A DNA stretch of 64,000 nucleotides from an uncultured Pelagibacteraceae bacterium (GTDB taxonomy: Bacteria > Pseudomonadota > Alphaproteobacteria > Pelagibacterales > Pelagibacteraceae): the NCBI GenBank assembly GCA_902603945.1, contig CACKWP010000003.1, forward strand, positions 1-64,000. Direction: 5' to 3'. The notes under the pieces are model-generated. The model worked only from the letters and a program-made list of their open reading frames with translations. It did not search any database and was not told where the DNA came from. Shown here one piece after another: positions 1 to 7,341 of this stretch (position 1 is the stretch's first letter; each line of letters starts with the position of its first letter). The translations under genes and the position numbers were made by a program.

Positions 1-524
1 GTCTAAATAAATTTTTCCTCTATTTTTCTTGACCCTTTTGCAGAGATCTATTTCCTCAAAATATAAAAAATAATTTTCATCAAAAAACTCATTTTTAAAC
101 ATTCGCAAATTAAAAAAAATTGCAAAGCCTTTTATGTTATTTACTTCAACGAGTTTGTTTGCCTCAAATTTTATATCAACCATTTGATCTGAAGCAGGCC
201 CGATTAGCCAAAAATCATCGTTTTTTTTTGCTGAAATTAAAAAATTATGTATAGCGTTTTTGTCTAAAATTGTATCTGGATTTAAAACCAAAGCATAATT
301 AGTTTTGACGCTCTTTAAGCCAATATTATTAGCAACAGCATATCCTTTATTTCCGCCTGTTAATATACATTTTAAGTTACGATATTGATTTTCAAGATTT
401 TTTTTAAAAGTCTCATTATTGGAATTTTCAACAACTATAATCTCAGCTTTATTCTCTATAGATTTTAAGCAATCAGCTATTTTTAATTCAATGATAGGAA
501 AGAAGTCATGGTACAGACCTTCAT
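1..524 (-). pseudogene. GT2 glycosyltransferase, partial, apparent N-terminal frameshift
   Basis: Leftward gene cut by the window start. From about position 489 down to 1 it encodes a family 2 glycosyltransferase core. Visible motifs are IIVVENSNN, then GGNKGYAVANNIG and the nucleotide-sugar site LNPDTILD, followed by an acceptor-side part with YFLYFEEIDLCKR. This resembles rhamnosyltransferase-type GT2 enzymes. No ATG exists in this frame before the upstream stop. The best start (ATG at 524-522) lies in another frame, reads MKVCTMTSFLSLN and stops at 485-483. That peptide looks like a normal GT2 first beta-strand, so one base seems to be missing near 484-495. It could be a real pseudogene, a recoding site or a sequencing error. 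The family is clear; the acceptor sugar cannot be told. Confidence 0.7.
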
Positions 525-562
525 TAGATTGATTTAATTAGCTTAAGAAGATAAAAAAAGAA

Positions 563-1450
563 ATGCCAAAAAAAGATATTATAATAGTAACAGGAGGAGC
601 AGGATTTGTTGGCACAAATTTAATAAAATTACTTTTAAAAAAGACAAAATATAAAATTGTTAGTTTAGATGACTACTCTTCGGGTACAAAATTAAATCAT
701 ATAAGAAGCCCGCGATTAAAATATATCAAAGGAAAAACAGTTAATATTTCAAAACTGATAAGAAATAATAGAAGAATAAATTCCGTATTTCATTTTGGAG
801 AGTTTGCAAGAATTTATCAAAGTTTTGTAAAAATGAATGAATGTATAGACTCTAATTCAGTCGGTTCTAACGCGGTTTTTAATTTTTGTTTGAAAAATAA
901 AATTAAACTCATTTACTCTGCAACTTCCGCATCACTTGGCAACAAAGGAAATGATAAAAATTTGTCACCTTATGCTTTTTCAAAAGCTAAAAATTTAGAA
1001 TTATTAGAAAATTTAAAAAAATGGTTTAATTTTAAATATGAGGTTATTTATTTTTATAATGTTTATGGACCTCATCAGATTTCTAAAGGACAGATGTCAA
1101 CAGTCATAGGAATATTTGAAGATCATTTTAAAAGAGGTAAACCTCTTCCAGTGGTTAGACCTGGTACACAAACAAGAAGGTTCACTCATATAGATGATAC
1201 AATCCAAGTTTGCTTTATAGCTTGGAAAAAAAATCTTTGTCGACACTACAGTATTGCAAATAAAAAATCTTATTCGTTAATTGATGTTGCTAAAATGTTT
1301 AATTCTAAAATTAAATTTTTAGCTAAGAGACCAGGTGAACGATATGCCTCTGCTTTAACAAATAAAAACTTATCAAATAAAATGTACAAATATTTTGGAA
1401 AGATAAAACTAGAAGATTACATAAATAATTTTATTAAAAAAAATAGCTAG
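563..1450 (+). CDS. NAD-dependent epimerase/dehydratase (extended SDR)
   Basis: Probable nucleotide-sugar epimerase or dehydratase of the extended short-chain dehydrogenase family, acting in the cytoplasm on a UDP- or dTDP-sugar for envelope glycans. The N-terminus carries the Rossmann motif TGGAGFVG (residues 10-17). The catalytic pair is Y137xxxK141 within SPYAFSK, preceded by an SATSAS stretch that supplies the usual Ser/Thr. At 295 residues it is a little short for GalE (about 330). It diverges from the broken glycosyltransferase, 38 bases away, and both probably belong to a surface-polysaccharide locus. Its stop codon interlocks with that of apt in the palindrome CTAG (1447-1450). UDP-glucose 4-epimerase is one possibility, but substrate is not determinable. 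Confidence 0.85.
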   Translation: MPKKDIIIVTGGAGFVGTNLIKLLLKKTKYKIVSLDDYSSGTKLNHIRSPRLKYIKGKTVNISKLIRNNRRINSVFHFGEFARIYQSFVKMNECIDSNSVGSNAVFNFCLKNKIKLIYSATSASLGNKGNDKNLSPYAFSKAKNLELLENLKKWFNFKYEVIYFYNVYGPHQISKGQMSTVIGIFEDHFKRGKPLPVVRPGTQTRRFTHIDDTIQVCFIAWKKNLCRHYSIANKKSYSLIDVAKMFNSKIKFLAKRPGERYASALTNKNLSNKMYKYFGKIKLEDYINNFIKKNS

Positions 1451-1974
1451 TGTCCTGGAAACTCTATTAAACTTTTTGTTTTGTAACCTTTTGTTTTGAG
1501 TAAATTGTTACCTGGTAAATCAAATAAATTTATAACAAATATAAAGCCCGCAACTTTTCCCCCTGAGATTTCAACTATTTTCGCAGCTGCATTGGCTGTA
1601 CCACCGGTAGCTATTAAATCATCAATAATAAGTACTTTATCCCCTTTATTAATAGAGTCTTTGTGAACCTCGATAGTTGCGGTCCCATATTCTAGTTCAA
1701 AATCAACTGAATGTACCTCTGCTGGAAGTTTATTTTTTTTTCTAAGGAGTATAAATGGCTTCTCTAATTTATAAGAAACTGCTGATGCAAAAACAAAACC
1801 TCTGGACTCAATAGCGGCTACTTTGTCAAATTCAATTTTTTTTGCTAAATCTATAATTTTGTCGTTAGTATATTTAAAAGCTTTAGCATCTTTTATTAAA
1901 GTTGTAATATCTCTGAATAGAATTCCTTTTTTTGGATAATCAGGTATTGATCTTATATGTTTTTTTAAATCCAT
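1447..1974 (-). CDS. apt: adenine phosphoribosyltransferase
   Basis: Converts adenine plus PRPP to AMP and pyrophosphate. The PRPP-binding signature VLIIDDLIATGGTA lies near residues 114-127. The N-terminus has the family pattern IRSIPDYPKKGILFRDITTL, and the length (175 residues) is typical. I chose the ATG at 1974; an upstream in-frame TTG at 1986 adds only four residues. It sits head-to-head with mtnP, 43 bases away. This matters because MtnP releases adenine from methylthioadenosine and Apt would recycle it. The promoters of the two units must lie in or close to this short gap. Confidence 0.95.
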   Translation of the reverse strand: MDLKKHIRSIPDYPKKGILFRDITTLIKDAKAFKYTNDKIIDLAKKIEFDKVAAIESRGFVFASAVSYKLEKPFILLRKKNKLPAEVHSVDFELEYGTATIEVHKDSINKGDKVLIIDDLIATGGTANAAAKIVEISGGKVAGFIFVINLFDLPGNNLLKTKGYKTKSLIEFPGH

Positions 1975-2017
1975 AATTTGCTTCAAGTTCTAACAAAAAA
2001 GGATTAATAATTAAATA

Positions 2018-2896
2018 ATGAAAAAAAGAAAGCTCGGGATAATTGGGGGGAGCGGCCTCTACAAAATGGAGGGATTTGAAAAATCTAAATGGAAGAAGAT
2101 TAATACTCCATGGGGAAAACCCTCTGATGAGATTTTATTAGCCTCACTTGAAAAAGAGGAAATATGTTTTATCCCTAGACACTCCAGAGGACATAAAATT
2201 AATCCTTCTAACATAAATTTTAGAGCCAATATTGATGCTATGAAACAATTAGGAGTAACAGATATAATTTCAGTTTCTGCTGTAGGATCACTAAAAGAAG
2301 AATTAGAACCGGGAAAATTTGTAATAGTAGATCAATTTATAGACAGAACATTTTCTAGAGTTAAAACATTTTTTGACGAGGAAATAGTAGCCCATGTTTC
2401 AATGGCAAAACCAACTAGTGCTGGACTTTCAAATTGTTGTGAGGCTGCACTGAAAAAATTGAATATCGCTCATCAAGTTGGAGGCACCTATGTTGTTATG
2501 GAAGGACCTCAATTTTCCACACTAGCAGAGTCAAATTTATATAGGACTTGGGGAGCAGATGTAATCGGCATGACCAATATGCCAGAGGCTAAATTAGCAC
2601 GAGAGGCAGAAATCAGATATTCTACTGTTGCTATGGTGACCGACTACGATTGTTGGCACCCAGATCATGACGAGGTTGATGTAAGTATGGTAATCCAAAC
2701 TTTGATGAAAAATGCAGCTAACGCTCAAAATATGATTAAAGAAATTATAAAGACTTTTAAAGATCATTCTGTTGAAAAAGATCCTGCTAATGATTGTTTA
2801 GATGTTGCAATCATAACAGACCCAAAATTAAGAACAAAAAAAACAATAAAAAAATTAAAGAATATAGCTGGAAGAGTTTTAAATAAAAAAAAATAA
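2018..2896 (+). CDS. mtnP: S-methyl-5'-thioadenosine phosphorylase
   Basis: Phosphorolysis of 5'-methylthioadenosine (and probably 5'-deoxyadenosine) to adenine and the 1-phosphorylated sugar. It is a PNP/UDP phosphorylase-family enzyme. Visible motifs are GIIGGSGLY near residues 7-15, the phosphate-binding RHSRGH, the substrate-loop MEGPQFST, TNMPEAKLAREAE, and TDYDCW, typical of MTA phosphorylase as opposed to inosine-specific PNP. Length is 292 residues, normal for the family. It is the first gene of a rightward operon followed at once by a tautomerase, mtnA and an aldolase, so its sugar phosphate product is used in the same operon. The divergent apt gene can salvage the adenine. Confidence 0.93.
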   Translation: MKKRKLGIIGGSGLYKMEGFEKSKWKKINTPWGKPSDEILLASLEKEEICFIPRHSRGHKINPSNINFRANIDAMKQLGVTDIISVSAVGSLKEELEPGKFVIVDQFIDRTFSRVKTFFDEEIVAHVSMAKPTSAGLSNCCEAALKKLNIAHQVGGTYVVMEGPQFSTLAESNLYRTWGADVIGMTNMPEAKLAREAEIRYSTVAMVTDYDCWHPDHDEVDVSMVIQTLMKNAANAQNMIKEIIKTFKDHSVEKDPANDCLDVAIITDPKLRTKKTIKKLKNIAGRVLNKKK

Positions 2897-2900
2897 TTTA

Positions 2901-3347
2901 ATGCCAACATATACTGTAAAATGTTCAAATTTTAATCTCTCTCATAAGCAAAAAAATTCATTGGCTAATGATATTTCAAATACTCATAGTAAATTTACAG
3001 GTGCAAATACTTTCTTTGCCCAAGTAATATTTCAAAAAAATGAAAAAAATTCTCATTTCATGGGAGGTAAATTAGTAAAGACTAAAGAAATTTTTTTAAA
3101 TGGACAAATAAGATCTGGACGTACTGCAAAAGTTAAAAAACAATTAATTTTAGGGTTAAGAAAAATTTTAATTAAAAATACTAACTTAAGAAAAGAAAAT
3201 GTTTGGGTGTATTTGGAAGATTTGTTGCCAGATCAAATGATTGAGTATGGAGAAGTTTTACCTACATCAGGGCAAGAAAAAAAATGGTTTAATTCTTTAA
3301 ATCCAAGTTTGAGAGAAAGATTGAGAAAAATGGAAAAAAGAAAATGA
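2901..3347 (+). CDS. tautomerase-superfamily enzyme, cis-CaaD-like
   Basis: A 148-residue protein with the catalytic N-terminal proline of the 4-oxalocrotonate tautomerase superfamily (MPTY; Pro1 after Met removal). It aligns by eye over its whole length with cis-3-chloroacrylic acid dehalogenase. Numbering from Pro1, it keeps His28, Arg70, Arg73, Tyr103 and Glu114, the residue set recalled for that enzyme's hydratase chemistry. Conserved blocks include TGANTFFAQV, IRSGRTAKVKKQL and DQMIEYGEVLP. A similar set is also kept by the Corynebacterium homologue Cg10062, which is a poor dehalogenase, so the native reaction is open. It starts 4 bases after mtnP and overlaps mtnA by 4 bases (ATGA), implying coupled translation and a role tied to methylthioadenosine breakdown. 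Confidence 0.85.
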   Translation: MPTYTVKCSNFNLSHKQKNSLANDISNTHSKFTGANTFFAQVIFQKNEKNSHFMGGKLVKTKEIFLNGQIRSGRTAKVKKQLILGLRKILIKNTNLRKENVWVYLEDLLPDQMIEYGEVLPTSGQEKKWFNSLNPSLRERLRKMEKRK

Positions 3348-4414
3348 AAATAGAAGGGAAGTCTTACAAAACAATTTGGTTTGAGAATAATTTAGTTAAA
3401 ATTATTGATCAAACAAAACTACCTCATAAGTTTGTAATTAAAGATTTAAAAAATGTAAAAGACGCAATTAATGCCATTAAAAAAATGGAAGTAAGAGGAG
3501 CTCCATTAATTGGAGCAACAGCTGCTTACGGTTTAGTTTTATCAATAATAGAAAAAAATGATTTATCCTTTCTAAAAAAATCTAGCGAAGAATTAATTGC
3601 ATCAAGACCCACTGCAATTAATCTTAGGTGGGCAGTGGACAGAATGATGAAAAAATTATCTGGAGTAAACGATAAAGATATCTTGAAAATAGCTTTAGAC
3701 GAAGCAAAGGCAATTACAGAAGAGGATGAAAAATTTTGTAAAAATATAGGCTTGAATGGTCTTAAAATTATCGAAGACATTTCTAATAAAAAAAAAGATA
3801 CAGTAAATATTTTAACACACTGTAATGCAGGATGGTTAGCTACTATTGACTGGGGGACAGCTACTTCACCAATATATCACGCACATCAAAAAGGAATTAA
3901 AGTACATGTTTGGGTTGATGAGACAAGACCTCGAAACCAAGGAGCTAACTTAACCTCTTATGAATTAAACGAAGAAGGAATATCAAACACCGTAATCACA
4001 GATAATGCTGGCGGTATATTAATGCAAAGAGGAGAAGTAGATATGTGTATCGTTGGAACTGATAGAACTTTATCAAACGGTGACGTTTGTAATAAAATAG
4101 GAACATATTTAAAAGCTTTATCTGCAAAAGATAATAATGTTCCTTTTTATGTTGCTTTACCTAGTTCAACTATAGACTGGAGTATAAAAGATCATAAACA
4201 AATTCCCATAGAGGAGCGAAATTCCGAAGAATTGTCCCATGTCGAAGGTGTTGATGAAAATAACGAGATTAAAAAAGTAAGGATTTACCCAAAAAAAAGT
4301 AAATCACTAAATTTAGCATTTGATGTAACACCGGCTAAGCTAGTAACTGGTTTAATCACCGAGAAAGGTGTTTGTGAAGCATCAGAAAAAGGGCTGAAAG
4401 GTTTATTTAAGTGA
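3344..4414 (+). CDS. mtnA: methylthioribose-1-phosphate isomerase
   Basis: Isomerises 5-methylthioribose-1-phosphate (or 5-deoxyribose-1-phosphate) to the ribulose-1-phosphate. It is a homologue of eIF2B alpha. The sequence shows RGAPLIGATAAYG near residues 51-63, the catalytic Cys160 in ILTHCNAGWLAT, and Asp240 in IVGTDRTLSNGDVCNKIGTY; both fall at the positions known from Bacillus MtnA. Length of 356 residues is standard. The start overlaps the stop of the tautomerase gene (ATGA), and its own TGA overlaps the GTG start of the aldolase gene. The gene order mtnP, mtnA, aldolase is the order expected for a DHAP-shunt type salvage. No mtnB, mtnC or mtnD is seen in this window. Confidence 0.95.
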   Translation: MKIEGKSYKTIWFENNLVKIIDQTKLPHKFVIKDLKNVKDAINAIKKMEVRGAPLIGATAAYGLVLSIIEKNDLSFLKKSSEELIASRPTAINLRWAVDRMMKKLSGVNDKDILKIALDEAKAITEEDEKFCKNIGLNGLKIIEDISNKKKDTVNILTHCNAGWLATIDWGTATSPIYHAHQKGIKVHVWVDETRPRNQGANLTSYELNEEGISNTVITDNAGGILMQRGEVDMCIVGTDRTLSNGDVCNKIGTYLKALSAKDNNVPFYVALPSSTIDWSIKDHKQIPIEERNSEELSHVEGVDENNEIKKVRIYPKKSKSLNLAFDVTPAKLVTGLITEKGVCEASEKGLKGLFK

Positions 4415-5055
4415 GTAAATTAAAAGCTGAAGTAATAAAATATTCAAAAAAATTAAATATAACCAATTTGTCTGCCTTGAGATCTGGAAATATCTCTGCA
4501 AGAGCTAAAGAAAAAGGAGTGGATGGTTTTTACATTACTCCATCGGGGAGAAAATATTCTTCTTTAAAAACAAAAGACATCGTCTTTGTCTCGCTCAAAG
4601 GTATTTATGATAAAAAAAAAGGTAAACCCTCATCTGAATGGAGATTCCATCAAGATATTTATGTGAATAAAAAGGAGGCTAAAGCAATAGTTCATGCTCA
4701 CTCTACTTGTGCTACAGCTGTTTCTACTCATCAAAAAAGTATTCCTGCATTTCACTACATGGTTGCAGTAGCTGGTGGAGAAGACATTAAATGCAGTAAA
4801 TATGCAACTTTTGGAACGAAAAATCTTTCAAGAAATATTATTAAAGCTTTGAAAAATAGAACAGCATGTTTGATTGCCAATCACGGCCAGGTTGCTTTTG
4901 GAGAAAATTTAGAAAAGACTTTTGAGCTTGCTCAAGAAATCGAAAATATTTGCCATCAATATATAAATGCCATAAGAATTGGAATACCTAAGATTCTTTC
5001 AAAAAAAGAAATGAAAATTGTCTTGGGAAAATTTAAAAATTATAAAAAAGGATAG
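4411..5055 (+). CDS. class II aldolase, probable 5-(methylthio)ribulose-1-P aldolase
   Basis: Zinc-dependent class II aldolase/adducin family protein of 214 residues. The metal ligands are visible as H95 and H97 in IVHAHSTCATA and H158 in IANHGQVAFG. The catalytic acid is E76 in SSEWRFH. In the DHAP shunt described for Rhodospirillum and E. coli, a homologue (Ald2) cleaves 5-methylthioribulose-1-phosphate to DHAP and 2-methylthioacetaldehyde, or the 5-deoxy analogue to DHAP and acetaldehyde. The family also includes MtnB dehydratase and fuculose-phosphate aldolase, which I cannot fully exclude. The assignment rests on its position directly after mtnA with a GTGA overlap and on the absence of mtnC/mtnD nearby. 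The start codon is GTG. Confidence 0.8.
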   Translation: MSKLKAEVIKYSKKLNITNLSALRSGNISARAKEKGVDGFYITPSGRKYSSLKTKDIVFVSLKGIYDKKKGKPSSEWRFHQDIYVNKKEAKAIVHAHSTCATAVSTHQKSIPAFHYMVAVAGGEDIKCSKYATFGTKNLSRNIIKALKNRTACLIANHGQVAFGENLEKTFELAQEIENICHQYINAIRIGIPKILSKKEMKIVLGKFKNYKKG

Positions 5056-5061
5056 TTTTTA

Positions 5062-6102
5062 ATGATAAAAGTTGGTGAGCACATAACCATCGATTTTTTA
5101 GGTGTTAAAAAAGATTATTCGCCAGAGTTTTACGAAAAAGTAATTTATAAAATTGCCAAGGCTGCAAAGGTAGAAATTCTTAACGTTGCTTCCCATAAAT
5201 TTGAACCTCAAGGTTTCACATTAGTTGCATTATTATCTGAAAGTCACTTTAGCTTTCATACATTTCCAGAAAGAGACGTAATTAGTTTTGATTTTTTTAC
5301 ATGTGGAAAGGTTAATCCAAAAGTTGCCCTTAAAATTTTAAGAAAGGAAATAGATCATAAGAGAGTAGTTACTAACGCTTTTGATAGAAGTAGTGTAGGT
5401 TTATACGACGATATTTATAGTACGCCAGGTCAAAAAAAATTCTATGTAGTGAAAGATGTTCTAGAAAAATTTACTTCTAAAGTTGGTCAGTTTGTAGAAG
5501 TGATGGATCTTGAAGAATTTGGACATGCACTATTTATAGATCATGAGATTCAAGTAGCAGAAAAAGATGAAAAAATTTACAGCTCAAATTTTTTTAAATC
5601 AAGTTATGATTTAAGTAAGAAAAACAATAATGTTGCAATTATCGGAGGAGGGGATGGAGGTGTAGCAAGAGCTTGTTTGGAAAATAATTCGAATTATATA
5701 GATTGGTTTGAACTTGACCCTGAGATAGTAGACGTTTGTTATAGACATTTACCAAAAGTTTGCACCAAAGTAAAAAAAAGTAACAAAATAAAAACTTATT
5801 GGGGGGATGCTTTTCATAGTATTAAAGAAATTGAAGACTCCAAGTATGATAAAATATTTGTAGATTTAAACGATGATCAATATTGCATTGATTTGGCAAA
5901 AAAAAATATGAGAGGGTTAAAAAGAATTCTTAAAAAAGGCGGAGTGATAACTGCTCAAGTCGGTAGTTACGATAAAAAACCTAAACAAGTAGATAATTGG
6001 TGTAAAGTTTTATCAAAAAGCTTTGGAAACGTAAAATTATCAGGTGCTTATGTTCCGAGTTTTGACTGTAATTGGAATTTTGCTTCATCTATAATGAAGT
6101 AA
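5062..6102 (+). CDS. S-adenosylmethionine decarboxylase / spermidine synthase fusion (SpeD-SpeE)
   Basis: Two-domain polyamine enzyme. Residues 1-125 form a class 1 prokaryotic AdoMet decarboxylase proenzyme. The self-cleavage site is E60-S61 in LLSESHFSFHTFPE, where Ser61 becomes the pyruvoyl group, with His66 and Cys81 as the processing and catalytic residues. Residues about 140-346 form a spermidine synthase with GGGDGG (195-200), the acidic ribose-binding stretch WFELDPE, and the catalytic-loop Asp in FVDLNDD. The fusion would channel decarboxylated SAM into aminopropyl transfer. Each turnover releases methylthioadenosine, the substrate of the upstream mtnP, which explains the operon. It lies 6 bases after the aldolase gene. 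The amine acceptor (putrescine or other) is not certain. Confidence 0.93.
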   Translation: MIKVGEHITIDFLGVKKDYSPEFYEKVIYKIAKAAKVEILNVASHKFEPQGFTLVALLSESHFSFHTFPERDVISFDFFTCGKVNPKVALKILRKEIDHKRVVTNAFDRSSVGLYDDIYSTPGQKKFYVVKDVLEKFTSKVGQFVEVMDLEEFGHALFIDHEIQVAEKDEKIYSSNFFKSSYDLSKKNNNVAIIGGGDGGVARACLENNSNYIDWFELDPEIVDVCYRHLPKVCTKVKKSNKIKTYWGDAFHSIKEIEDSKYDKIFVDLNDDQYCIDLAKKNMRGLKRILKKGGVITAQVGSYDKKPKQVDNWCKVLSKSFGNVKLSGAYVPSFDCNWNFASSIMK

Positions 6103-6899
6103 TGTTCCGAGTTTCTTGTATCCAACTTAGGTCTAATAATAGTATTTCCCAAAACCTTAAAAAAACAGAAAAATTAATCCATAAAGCAATAAAACAAAAA
6201 ACAGATTTTATCTTAACACCCGAAGTCTCCTCTTTATTTTCACTTAATAAAAAACAATTACTGAAAGTTTGTAAATCAATGAATGAAGATAATTATATTA
6301 AAGGAATAAAAATAGTAGCGAAAAAATATAAGAAGTGGATTTTAATTGGATCTGTAATTATTAAAATATCAAAAACTAAATTGGTTAATCGCTCAGTTTT
6401 AATAGATAATAATGGAAAGATTAGAACCTTCTATGACAAAATTCATATGTATGATGTTGTTTTAAGTAAAAGAGAAAAGTATTTTGAGTCAAAAACTTTT
6501 AGTGCTGGAAATAAGCTAAAATCATTTAATCTTCCTTGGGGGAGACTTGGTTTATCAATTTGTTATGATTTAAGATTTCCTAATTTATATAGAAAACTTT
6601 CAAAATCTGGATCATTATTTATTTCCATCCCATCAGCATTTACCGAAACAACTGGAAAAAAACACTGGCATACTTTAATAAAAGCTAGAGCTATAGAAAA
6701 TTTTTGCTACATTCTTGCACCAGCTCAGGGAGGAACTCATTACAATGGAAGAAAAACTTATGGGCATTCCATGATAGTTTCACCAGATGGGAAAATTTTG
6801 AAAGAATTGAAAAAATCAGAGGGAGTGATTACTGTTTCTATTAATCAAAACTTACCAAAAAAATTAAGAAAAGTTATACCAAGTTTAAAATCAGATTAA
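6102..6899 (+). CDS. carbon-nitrogen hydrolase, Nit1-like (deaminated glutathione amidase type)
   Basis: Nitrilase-superfamily amidase. The catalytic triad is E41 (ILTPEVS), K113 (FYDKIHMYDV) and C154 (LSICYDLRFP). Further conserved segments are SAFTETTGKKHWH, KARAIENFCYILAPAQ and GRKTYGHSMIV, a pattern of the Nit1/NitB branch that hydrolyses deaminated glutathione. Omega-amidase (Nit2) is an alternative and would fit methionine salvage through glutamine transaminases. I place the start at the ATG 6102, which overlaps the speDE stop (TAATG), rather than at an upstream TTG. It ends the rightward operon and its stop abuts the stop of the convergent gene. Family is certain, substrate is not. Confidence 0.85.
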   Translation: MFRVSCIQLRSNNSISQNLKKTEKLIHKAIKQKTDFILTPEVSSLFSLNKKQLLKVCKSMNEDNYIKGIKIVAKKYKKWILIGSVIIKISKTKLVNRSVLIDNNGKIRTFYDKIHMYDVVLSKREKYFESKTFSAGNKLKSFNLPWGRLGLSICYDLRFPNLYRKLSKSGSLFISIPSAFTETTGKKHWHTLIKARAIENFCYILAPAQGGTHYNGRKTYGHSMIVSPDGKILKELKKSEGVITVSINQNLPKKLRKVIPSLKSD

Positions 6900-7295
6900 T
6901 TATTCGTAAGATTTCACTTCTTTAATATTCGAGCCTAAACTATTATTAATTGCTAATTTTATTTTAGCTCTTTTATCATTGAATTTGTAAACACTTCTTG
7001 CAAGCTGTATAAACTTATCTCCAAAATCATTATTTTTTTCTGCAGATCTTTTACCATCCTCGATATCCCAGAGTTTTGTATTAATTTCTTTTAATTCGTT
7101 TTCATGTTTCAGAATAGCTGACCCGTCAGGTATGTATTTTTTTCGTGTTGCATTTAAAGAGGACAGCTCTTTGTCAATATGAATTAACTTTTCTTTATTC
7201 GTTATTTTAGATTTTTTTATTTCTAAAATTGTAATTTTATCGATAAGTTCTCCAGCAGATATCTCTGCCAAAATTTTATCTAATTTATTGCTCAT
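6900..7295 (-). CDS. DUF6165 family protein
   Basis: A 131-residue, highly charged, mostly helical protein recognised as DUF6165 from its pattern: EISAGELIDKITILEIK near the start, NTKLWDIEDGKR in the middle and FIQLARSVYKFNDKRAKIK towards the end. No membrane segment or signal peptide. The function of the family is not established; coiled-coil-like heptads suggest it may act as an oligomeric partner. It is divergent from a GT9 glycosyltransferase (46 bases between starts), which hints at a link with envelope glycan assembly, but this is inference only. Confidence 0.75.
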   Translation of the reverse strand: MSNKLDKILAEISAGELIDKITILEIKKSKITNKEKLIHIDKELSSLNATRKKYIPDGSAILKHENELKEINTKLWDIEDGKRSAEKNNDFGDKFIQLARSVYKFNDKRAKIKLAINNSLGSNIKEVKSYE

Positions 7296-7341
7296 ATTTA
7301 AATTTTATTATATCACTCTTTAAATATAACCAGAATTTATA

